The notes beneath the pieces were generated by a model. The model worked only from the letters and a program-made list of their open reading frames with translations, ran no database searches and was not told the origin of the DNA. A program made the position numbers and the translations under genes. From Chimonanthus salicifolius (taxonomy: Eukaryota; Streptophyta; Magnoliopsida; Laurales; Calycanthaceae), in the NCBI GenBank assembly GCA_013350335.1, contig CM023539.1:41340631-41404630 (forward strand): a DNA stretch of 64,000 nucleotides. The letters run 5' to 3'. The number at the start of each line of letters is the position of its first letter. The stretch's first letter is position 1. Of this stretch, positions 50,501-52,725 are shown in pieces.

Positions 50501-51775
50501 GGGTGAGGTTAACTCAGATGGGGAATTCCCAGGGAACTACTGTAAAACTTGTTTCAATGAGGCTTTTTTGAGGGAAAGTCATATTTTGAGGAGCTATGTT
50601 CCATTCAGTGGGGAGGAAATTATGTTCCCCTTGTAATGCTAACGAGAACTTTAAGGAACTCTCACTTTTCTCTCCCTCTCCTATAATCCTATTGAGCTAG
50701 GCTTTCTTACTGACACTGGAAAGGAACTTTACACGATGTTTATCATTTGGTTCCTGAGGTTTGATTATCATTTGGTTCTTGAGATCTAAACTGGATGGAC
50801 CACAAGGCTGTGTTTGGATGAAGGATGCTTGGGTGGCGAATCACTAGAGAACTACAAGAAACCTGTTTGGATGATGCTTTTAAGGGAACTCACATTTTCG
50901 ATCTAAGTTCCTCTGCAGGGGAGGAACCTTATGTTCCTCATTTTTATTACCCTAAAAGCTAAGGTTTCCAACTAAGCACACCTTCCATTGTCATCAAGCC
51001 CAAAATAGATGATGGGCCTGGCCTCAGCAAACGATGTTTGGCAGGGTCATCATTTCCATGTATCGAATCAGGCCCACATCATTTGATCTGTCTCTATTCC
51101 CTTCTTGTCAATGTTACTCGAAGAAAATTTCCACGAGATTTCTTATGATAATTTTTCAACATCTTACATACCCAATTCCAACTGCTCATCAATCAGCTAA
51201 AAGAAAGGAAGAAGAAAAAGTTCATAGGTAGGGATCTACAGATGTCCCAAGTCAAATAAGTGTGGACTTAGTAGGAATCCACACAAGTCAGACCCAAGTC
51301 ATTCAAGTGTGGACTTGTATCTGACCTGATCACCAATCAGATCACAGAACCTTGTTTGTGTCAAATCATCAGTTTTTTTTTTCAAATCATCAGGCTGGCC
51401 TAAACCAATTGACCTACAATGTGCCATGTTTGAAACTGTATCAGGATCAGCAAACAATGCTGGAGCAATACTCGTTGTTGGCAGGGGTTTGGTGATTGTT
51501 CCAAAATTGATTCATCCCCTCCCACCCCCCATTCAATCACCTGAGTCATCTCCTGAGCGCATTACAGAAGGGACATGGATGCAGGTAAGATTTAGTGAGA
51601 TTATATTCATTCTGTATGCTTTGTAATGAGGTTATCAAGGTTCTGGTTCTCAAATCTCATGCTTTCTGTCATTCATGATGGCTTCCTGCAGGAGCTTAAC
51701 ATTCAGAGACCGCCTACGCCAACAAGGGGTCGGCCACAGCCTGCTCATGACCGTAGTTCACTCGCTTATATATAA
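3706..51775 (+). CDS. BSL1: BSU1-like Kelch-repeat Ser/Thr protein phosphatase, 5' end outside window
   Basis: Fifteen exons join in frame: 3706-3775, 13369-13470, 27118-27199, 27298-27468, 29370-29535, 29638-29872, 31670-31837, 31914-32152, 41521-41605, 41718-41816, 41911-42110, 42194-42269, 50022-50157, 51445-51584, 51692-51775. They give 683 residues (numbered here from the first whole codon) and a stop. Residues 1 to about 160 are Kelch repeats, about 160-330 a low-complexity linker, and 332-610 a PP1-like phosphatase. Metal ligands D386, H388, D420, N452, H505, H584 and the catalytic H453 are all present, in GDLHG, GDYVDRG, GNHE, HGG and RAHE. In Arabidopsis this family acts in brassinosteroid signalling by dephosphorylating GSK3-like kinases such as BIN2. 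The linker ([17 protein letters not shown]) and C-terminus ([12 protein letters not shown], ending SLAYI) resemble BSL1 more than BSL2/BSL3, from memory. Introns are GT-AG except one GC-AG. Introns of 9.6, 13.6, 9.4 and 7.8 kb are packed with transposons, yet no exon is broken. The first Kelch exons and start codon lie upstream of base 1. Confidence 0.95.
4276..4597 (-). mobile_element. LINE 3' fragment or other retroposed tail with 16-bp target duplication
   Basis: The 322-bp insert is flanked by direct copies of tggtttatcaagtaat at 4260-4275 and 4598-4613. Read on the - strand it ends in a poly-A run (the T-run at 4274-4283), preceded by an AT-rich LINE-like tail. An AAAAG pentamer repeat lies inside (4386-4420). 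Severe 5' truncation, poly-A and a long target duplication indicate target-primed reverse transcription. It sits in BSL1 intron 3776-13368. Confidence 0.75.
5008..5588. mobile_element. hAT-like non-autonomous DNA transposon
   Basis: Exact 8-bp direct repeats ctcatatc flank the unit (5000-5007 and 5589-5596), the target-site length of hAT elements. The ends are imperfect inverted repeats: the left starts CATGGCTGCAACTTGG and the right end reads TAGGGTGCAAGTTAGG in reverse complement. No transposase is encoded. The interior holds the AT microsatellite at 5230-5280 and repeated gggccc-rich motifs. Confidence 0.72.
5230..5280. repeat. (AT)n microsatellite
   Basis: An uninterrupted AT dinucleotide run of about 51 bp inside the hAT-like element. 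It is likely length-variable between individuals. Confidence 0.95.
5855..7790 (+). repeat. Diverged direct repeat flanking the LINE
   Basis: About 85-110 bp left of the LINE (5848-5940) resembles sequence to its right (7667-7780). Both contain gcaac.tttaattggtat, gaggaattccaat and a ggggaagaaa end. The LINE landed at the end of the left copy, so the local duplication may predate the insertion. Confidence 0.55.
5941..7626 (+). mobile_element. 5'-truncated LINE-1-type retrotransposon with 12-bp target duplication
   Basis: The insert is flanked by ggggaagaaaac at 5929-5940 and 7627-7638 and ends in a short A-run. It encodes, with stops and frameshifts, the C-terminus of a LINE reverse transcriptase ([20 protein letters not shown], 5956 on), a zinc-finger reverse-transcriptase linker (near 6540-6725) and an RNase H-like domain (FDGSC at about 7110, then [10 protein letters not shown] and, in another frame, [12 protein letters not shown] near 7295). 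The endonuclease and RT core are missing, as expected for 5' truncation. It is dead. Confidence 0.85.
8230..9940 (-). mobile_element. Decayed LTR-retrotransposon remnant
   Basis: Two related segments, 8230-8355 and 9815-9935, share ataaggaaactgaaacaaat, aagatct and aataagaaataaatatt-like stretches in the same order. Between them, read on the - strand, ttggtattcaagc near 9581 resembles a primer-binding site for initiator-Met tRNA. No pol domain is recognisable and exact LTR edges could not be fixed. The alternative is a simple dispersed repeat pair. Confidence 0.4.
10266..11406 (-). mobile_element. Miniature LTR retrotransposon (TRIM-like)
   Basis: Two direct repeats of about 150 bp, 10266-10418 and 11256-11406, both begin TGTC and share gattacattggatgga and a gatcatgaag core. 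Next to the right copy, 11255 down to 11241 on the - strand reads TGGTATGGGGAGCCA, close to the initiator-Met primer-binding site TGGTATCAGAGCC. The flanks acgcg (10261-10265) and acgca (11407-11411) could be a 5-bp target duplication with one change. The 837-bp interior has no gag or pol motif. Confidence 0.5.
11412..12514. other. Intronic sequence, nothing recognised
   Basis: Part of BSL1 intron 3776-13368. A GT dinucleotide tract lies near 12148-12165, with otherwise unstructured AT-rich sequence and no convincing coding or transposon signal. Confidence 0.5.
12515..13006 (-). mobile_element. Solo LTR
   Basis: A 492-bp unit starts TGTCACAGAC and ends GGGTATGACA, giving the TG...CA termini and short TGTCA/TGACA inverted ends of an LTR. 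It is bordered by tcat at 12511-12514 and 13007-13010, one base short of the usual five. On the - strand it contains TATAAATAGGGAGGAG (near 12731-12744), a typical LTR promoter box, which sets the orientation. No internal domain adjoins it. Confidence 0.65.
13007..13368 (+). other. End of BSL1 intron, no further feature
   Basis: AT-rich intron sequence leading to a pyrimidine-poor branch region and the ttacag acceptor at 13368. Nothing else is seen. Confidence 0.6.
13369..13470 (+). CDS. BSL1: BSL1 exon b (Kelch)
   Basis: Thirty-four whole codons between acceptor ttacag and donor gtaagt, containing [15 protein letters not shown] and [10 protein letters not shown], both typical of Kelch repeats in this family. 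It is isolated by introns of 9.6 kb upstream and 13.6 kb downstream. Confidence 0.95.
13764..14043 (+). repeat. Putative 5' LTR of the copia element
   Basis: The segment begins TGTTGTGGGACCC and ends in aca, six bases before the TGGTATCAGCC primer-binding site. There is no second copy in the window, so the borders rest on the TG...CA ends and the primer-binding site only. Confidence 0.5.
13764..18130 (+). mobile_element. Decayed Ty1/copia retrotransposon lacking its 3' LTR
   Basis: A 5' LTR-like segment (about 13764-14043, starts TGTTGTGGGACCC) is followed by TGGTATCAGCC at 14050, a match to the initiator-Met primer-binding site. Pol follows in copia order with many stops and frameshifts: protease ([13 protein letters not shown], 15190 on), GAG-pre-integrase ([14 protein letters not shown], about 15565), integrase core (about 15750-16000), reverse transcriptase ([18 protein letters not shown] at 17044, YVDV for YVDD near 17301) and RNase H (SWEARNK, 17826). 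Gag is missing. The element stops in its C-terminus ([17 protein letters not shown]) where a LINE begins. It lies in BSL1 intron 13471-27117. Confidence 0.85.
18131..19909 (+). mobile_element. 5'-truncated LINE retrotransposon abutting the copia 3' end
   Basis: It begins in the reverse-transcriptase C-terminus ([20 protein letters not shown], about 18163), continues through a zinc-finger linker ([15 protein letters not shown] and [15 protein letters not shown], 18774-18915) and an RNase H-like domain (KFNVNG about 19312, GDQAN about 19510), and ends in a poly-A-rich tail at 19892-19909. Stops interrupt each part. No target duplication could be matched at the copia junction. Confidence 0.8.
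19910..20169. other. Intronic spacer
   Basis: AT-rich BSL1 intron sequence between the LINE tail and the 3' end of the next, opposite-strand LINE. A short duplication, aatattaataagagta, occurs at 20143-20158 and 20176-20191. Confidence 0.45.
20170..22100 (-). mobile_element. 5'-truncated LINE, split by a miniature LTR element
   Basis: Read on the - strand: an RT C-terminal segment ([12 protein letters not shown], 22000 region, and SPSLFRL), then after the inserted LTR element a zinc-finger linker (ACPFCL and SEDVNHLL, about 20690-20640) and a [15 protein letters not shown] region near 20470-20420. The 3' end lies near 20170 with an A-rich tail. The insertion at 20810-21641 separates the RT part from the zinc-finger part. 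Confidence 0.72.
20810..21641 (+). mobile_element. Terminal-repeat retrotransposon in miniature (TRIM)
   Basis: Two diverged LTRs, 20810-21169 and 21250-21641, start TGTGACACCC and TGTGATACCC and end in GTTACA. They share internal blocks in order, such as ttgtcgggtc and acaatattg. The 80-bp interior starts with tgatatcataaac (21172), a degenerate form of the TGGTATCAGAGC primer-binding site, and ends with a short purine-rich stretch. There is no coding capacity. It sits inside a - strand LINE; flanks ggatt and tgatc do not form an exact target duplication. A related LTR end recurs at 61271-61315. Confidence 0.68.
23476..26647 (-). mobile_element. Inner LINE (- strand) inserted in the outer LINE
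   Basis: On the - strand from 26640: RT C-terminus ([18 protein letters not shown]), zinc-finger linker ([35 protein letters not shown], 26221-26018), then after an LTR-type insert, [18 protein letters not shown] (about 24330) and RNase H ([20 protein letters not shown], about 24060), ending in poly-A (the T-run at 23476). Imperfect target duplications flank it: acatatggaaaatgaggtgg at 23456 and acatataacaattgagtgg at 26648. Confidence 0.75.
24454..25914 (+). mobile_element. LTR-type repeat inserted in the inner LINE
   Basis: It breaks the - strand LINE between its zinc-finger and RNase H parts. The left side reads tgcaaacctagagagagg and then a ggggggaatagg box common at the start of some plant LTRs. 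It shares about 400 bp with the segment starting near 47640: gtgcagcggaa, atagtggttcggt, gaacctacatccact, gttttgaaaggt and cacctattttt occur in the same order. No protein is recognised, and exact ends and target duplication were not resolved. Confidence 0.6.
27118..27199 (+). CDS. BSL1: BSL1 exon c (Kelch)
   Basis: Acceptor ttaacag and donor gtaaat. It encodes [18 protein letters not shown] and onward to VVA, leaving one base for the next exon. The HVTGG stretch is a Kelch double-glycine motif. Confidence 0.95.
27298..27468 (+). CDS. BSL1: BSL1 exon d (Kelch)
   Basis: Follows a 98-bp intron; acceptor ttcttag, donor gtaaag. It encodes [14 protein letters not shown] through [13 protein letters not shown] conserved cysteine of the RRCRH motif, as remembered from Arabidopsis, is valine here (RRVRH). 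It ends with one base of a split codon. Confidence 0.95.
27469..28784. other. Left part of BSL1 intron 27469-29369, repeat-like but unassigned
   Basis: The sequence from about 27540 to 28780 has the mixed composition of an inserted repeat (many caagt, ccaagc and gaactc motifs) but no TG...CA ends, primer-binding site or protein could be fixed. A solo LTR is possible. Confidence 0.35.
28785..29313 (+). repeat. 265-bp tandem duplication
   Basis: Bases 28785-29049 are repeated at once as 29050-29313 with only a few differences (for example gatatagattc against gacattgattc, and ggtaccag against ggcaccag). The array ends 56 bp before the acceptor of exon 29370-29535. The close identity indicates a recent event. 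Confidence 0.93.
29370..29535 (+). CDS. BSL1: BSL1 exon e (last Kelch and linker)
   Basis: Acceptor tctccag and donor gtcatc. It encodes [20 protein letters not shown] and a Ser/Pro-rich linker. The donor at 29536 is chosen because it joins in frame to the ATGGATAAG of the next exon; reading through meets no family similarity. Confidence 0.88.
29638..29872 (+). CDS. BSL1: BSL1 exon f (Ala/Glu-rich linker)
   Basis: After a 102-bp intron; acceptor ttaacag, donor gtatgt. It encodes the helical, alanine- and glutamate-rich linker with EASAAEAEA and an acidic stretch, ending DVRLHPRA. This part varies most between BSL paralogues. Confidence 0.93.
29873..30640. other. BSL1 intron sequence, nothing recognised
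   Basis: AT-rich intron upstream of a hAT-like insertion. No coding similarity or repeat boundary was seen. Confidence 0.5.
30641..31129. mobile_element. hAT-like non-autonomous DNA transposon
   Basis: Termini are TAGGGATGGCAAT on the left and, in reverse complement, TCGGGGTGGCAATTT on the right, a typical hAT inverted-repeat form. The flanks cttgagcc (30633-30640) and cttgatcc (31130-31137) form an 8-bp target duplication with one change. The 489-bp element has no transposase and lies in BSL1 intron 29873-31669. Confidence 0.72.
31130..31669. other. BSL1 intron remainder
   Basis: AT-rich sequence with a T-run near 31386-31400 and a gttgttgtt tract near 31463. It leads to the exon acceptor at 31669. 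No further feature. Confidence 0.55.
31670..31837 (+). CDS. BSL1: BSL1 exon g (linker before phosphatase)
   Basis: Fifty-six whole codons between acceptor catcag and donor gtaaga. It encodes [20 protein letters not shown] and [10 protein letters not shown], a conserved segment just before the phosphatase in all BSL proteins. Confidence 0.95.
31914..32152 (+). CDS. BSL1: BSL1 exon h (phosphatase N-terminus, GDLHG)
   Basis: After a 76-bp intron; acceptor gttgcag, donor gtaagt. It encodes the start of the PP1-like domain with [21 protein letters not shown]386 and H388 bind metal. Its last codon is split across the following 9.4-kb intron. Confidence 0.96.
32241..32433 (+). mobile_element. tRNA-derived SINE with 13-bp target duplication
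   Basis: The 193-bp unit is bounded by exact direct repeats ttcaaatataatt at 32228-32240 and 32434-32446. The 5' part has a tRNA-like head: an A-box-like tggcctgacagtcaggg, a paired cgctcgcctcttgaagcgag hairpin, and a B-box-like ggtcttgggcttgattc. A body of unrelated sequence follows and the unit ends in tcataaaaaga. It lies 88 bp after exon 31914-32152 in BSL1 intron 9. Confidence 0.88.
32700..34060 (+). mobile_element. Ty1/copia gag remnant
   Basis: From about 33295 the sequence reads as a copia-type gag (UBN2) with breaks: [14 protein letters not shown] at about 33510, [17 protein letters not shown] near 33590, and a [16 protein letters not shown] stretch near 33708. The upstream 32740-33290 looks like the leader. 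No pol follows; a gypsy element begins instead. An AT microsatellite sits at 32704-32722. Confidence 0.65.
34430..34443 (+). other. Primer-binding site of the gypsy element
   Basis: tggtatcagagccg follows the 5' LTR end after three bases and is complementary to the 3' end of initiator-Met tRNA, the usual primer for this class. Confidence 0.85.
35728..36310. mobile_element. Mutator-like non-autonomous transposon inside the gypsy element
   Basis: The 583-bp AT-rich insert is flanked by exact 10-bp direct repeats ggtgctcggc (35718-35727 and 36311-36320). Its ends are inverted: TATGAAGCAC on the left and TAAGAAGCAC from the right end in reverse complement. A target duplication of 9-11 bp fits Mutator-like elements. 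Removing it restores continuity of the gypsy sequence. It includes an AT microsatellite (35904-35940) and encodes no transposase. Confidence 0.78.
38908..39441. mobile_element. Second terminal-inverted-repeat element inside the gypsy element
   Basis: The insert separates the chromodomain-like tail from the 3' LTR. The flanks cattgttgg (38899-38907) and cattggttgg (39442-39451) look like a 9-10 bp target duplication with one indel. Both edges carry repeated cttacgata/tacgatac and acacgattt motifs in inverted orientation. The interior is AT-rich with no coding sequence. Confidence 0.5.
39582..41520. other. BSL1 intron remainder with a LINE scrap
   Basis: Mostly unassigned sequence. A - strand stretch at about 40860-40610 ([20 protein letters not shown]) resembles the linker between zinc finger and RNase H of plant LINEs, so a small LINE fragment is likely there. 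The intron ends at the exon acceptor at 41520. Confidence 0.45.
41521..41605 (+). CDS. BSL1: BSL1 exon i (GDYVDRG) with a GC donor
   Basis: Acceptor ttttcag. It encodes [19 protein letters not shown] and TITLLLSLK. The donor after the final AAG is GCAAGT rather than GTAAGT; no GT nearby keeps the frame, so this is a GC-AG intron. Confidence 0.94.
41718..41816 (+). CDS. BSL1: BSL1 exon j (GNHE)
   Basis: Thirty-three whole codons between acceptor gttcag and donor gtaggt, encoding [19 protein letters not shown] and ending ECIERM. N452 is a metal ligand and H453 is the catalytic acid in the family. Confidence 0.96.
41911..42110 (+). CDS. BSL1: BSL1 exon k (HGG)
   Basis: After a 94-bp intron; acceptor ctgcag, donor gtatat. 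It encodes [20 protein letters not shown], then [11 protein letters not shown] with metal ligand H505, and ends inside the Trp codon of DLLW. Confidence 0.95.
42194..42269 (+). CDS. BSL1: BSL1 exon l
   Basis: After an 83-bp intron; acceptor tttcag, donor gtatgc. It encodes [20 protein letters not shown] and LVTFG, the segment following the catalytic core loop. A 7.75-kb intron follows. Confidence 0.95.
42570..45979 (-). mobile_element. Probable LTR-retrotransposon-derived segment
   Basis: The right edge read on the - strand begins TGTAATGATCCGACCCGAAG, a form often seen at the 5' end of plant LTRs. The left part (42600-42960) has short internal repeats around gtggccttcc and gaggataacacaac. 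No gag or pol domain is visible and no matching left end or target duplication was found, so a long non-coding element or an LTR is inferred only. It lies in BSL1 intron 42270-50021. Confidence 0.4.
45980..47544. other. BSL1 intron sequence with a small local duplication
   Basis: Two related stretches near 45985-46050 and 46255-46330 share ataggtct.gagcc.aggtgca and gactactgttta/gactactattta. Otherwise unassigned. Confidence 0.4.
47545..47589. repeat. (CT)n microsatellite
   Basis: About 45 bp of pure CT dinucleotide in BSL1 intron 42270-50021. Confidence 0.95.
47640..48660 (+). mobile_element. LTR-type repeat, second copy of the family at 24454
   Basis: It contains agaagggggtgaatagg near 47670, gtgcagcggaaaat, atttatagtggttcggtc, gaacctacatccactc, gttttgaaaggt and cacctatttttta, in the same order as the segment at 24454-25914. 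A caatctccccctttgtcaatt box near 48577 marks the right side. No protein is encoded. Edges are approximate. Confidence 0.55.
48661..50021. other. BSL1 intron remainder before exon m
   Basis: Unassigned AT-rich sequence with a run of 16 G at 49565-49580 preceded by a T-run. No coding signal before the exon acceptor at 50021. Confidence 0.5.
49565..49580 (+). repeat. Poly-G run
   Basis: Sixteen consecutive G preceded by a poly-T run. It can form a G-quadruplex and is also error-prone in sequencing. Confidence 0.9.
50022..50157 (+). CDS. BSL1: BSL1 exon m (RAHE)
   Basis: Acceptor cttgcag, donor gtaatt. It encodes [20 protein letters not shown], then [10 protein letters not shown] and LFSATNYC; H584 is the last metal ligand and SATNYC is the conserved beta12-beta13 loop region. 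Confidence 0.96.
50435..50488 (+). repeat. C-rich tract
   Basis: About 54 bp made almost only of C-runs broken by single A, within intron 50158-51444. The complementary strand has many G-runs and could fold as a G-quadruplex. Confidence 0.9.
50488..50955 (+). repeat. Diverged direct repeat pair in BSL1 intron 50158-51444
   Basis: Bases 50488-50650 and 50802-50955 both begin acaaggctgtgtttgg.tga and share agagaactac, cctgtttgga-like and ggggaggaa...ttatgttcc blocks in order. The ggctgtgtttgga start resembles termini of small plant DNA transposons, but no target duplication was matched. Confidence 0.55.
51445..51584 (+). CDS. BSL1: BSL1 exon n
   Basis: Acceptor tatcag, donor gtaaga. It completes the split glycine and encodes [20 protein letters not shown], then [17 protein letters not shown], the proline-rich tail after the phosphatase. 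Confidence 0.95.
51692..51775 (+). CDS. BSL1: BSL1 terminal exon
   Basis: Acceptor ctgcag. Twenty-seven codons ([17 protein letters not shown] and onward to SLAYI) and TAA at 51773-51775. The SLAYI ending matches the remembered BSL1 C-terminus. Confidence 0.95.
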   Translation, partial: ELNIQRPPTPTRGRPQPAHDRSSLAYI

Positions 51776-51807
51776 TGTGGAGCCTTGCTGTTGCATATGA
51801 GAAATTG

Positions 51808-52195
51808 TCACCTTCCTGATTTGCCCAGATACACCAAAAGTGTAGTAACTGCTCCACTCTGCATAATCTCTAGCATTTTCATCATTGGGCATAAGAGCAG
51901 GTTCGCTCGGCGTTTATGACGAGGTATCTGTACAGTTCCACCGATGCAAACATGCAAAGCACCAGGAAATAAGTCATCTTTGACAACATGATTTATATGG
52001 AATGGAGAATCATCTGTTCCCGGGAAGTCTTCTGTAACATTTGTAAAATGCACATCCTGTGCAAGGGCTGTGAGTGTAACTTCTGTTGTACATGCTATAT
52101 AGCTAGCTCCATGAGCAAGGGCCATTTGTCGTGTTTTTCTGAGATCCTTCTGGTCTTCTGGCACAAATGGTTGTTCATGATTTGTCTTATAGATT
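51808..52195 (-). CDS. Unrecognised open reading frame or captured exon
   Basis: On the - strand a frame runs without a stop from about 52195 (after a TGA) to 51808. It reads YKTNHEQPFVPEDQKDLRKT, then MALAHGASYIACTTEVTLTA, then FPGTDDSPFHINHVVKDDLF and GALHVCIGGTVQIPRH. The composition is protein-like and unlike random translation, and no in-frame ATG precedes the conserved-looking part; the first Met is MALAH. I cannot assign a family. It lies in the 784-bp gap between the stop codons of two convergent genes, on the same strand as the lipase but after its stop. It could be a captured exon, a pseudogene fragment or part of a longer 3' transcript. Confidence 0.4.
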
Positions 52196-52513
52196 GCTCA
52201 TGTTTAAAATTTTGTACATTAGTTTCCATCTTGTGCACATCTGTTATTTTTGCCCTATGTTTGACCTGAACAGAGTTTTATGATATTCAAACTTTTGCTG
52301 ATATAGTTTGAACGAAAACCGAGGATGAATTTGGATCTCCAACCTTTCCAGATGTATCTAATAACCTATCTCTGAACTTAAGAGGTTATATATTCATGTG
52401 AGTCTTTTGTCTATTTAGTTATTTACAAACAGGGAACGCTTGGTTCCAGAACAGTCACATTTACATATAGCCCTGTAGAAAATATAATAGGGCTCTCTCT
52501 GGCTCTCTCTCTC

Positions 52514-52554
52514 TACACGCACACGTGCGCGCGCGCGTGCACACACACACATGC
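52514..52554. repeat. 41-bp alternating purine-pyrimidine tract
   Basis: A perfect purine-pyrimidine alternation made of CA/TG and a central CG run (gtgcgcgcgcgcgtgc), six bases beyond the lipase stop codon in its 3' untranslated region. A CT run precedes it on the + strand. Such tracts can adopt Z-DNA. Confidence 0.9.
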
Positions 52555-52559
52555 CTGCG

Positions 52560-52725
52560 CTAATGTGTTGAACAAGCACTTTGGTTAGGAAGCGTAGGAG
52601 TATTCCTCAATGCATGCTTTCTGCAGCGTTCAAAAATGCTGTCGTATATTAGATCAAACTGCAGTCCAGCTCTCTCCCGATTCACTATGAAAAGAATATG
52701 GTCCGCTTCCATGATCTTGTAATAC
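52560..52725 (-). CDS. Lipase-like gene exon 8 (terminal)
   Basis: Acceptor ttgtag. It encodes [20 protein letters not shown] and [15 protein letters not shown], ending [10 protein letters not shown] and TAG at 52562-52560. H414 is the likely catalytic histidine. Confidence 0.93.
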
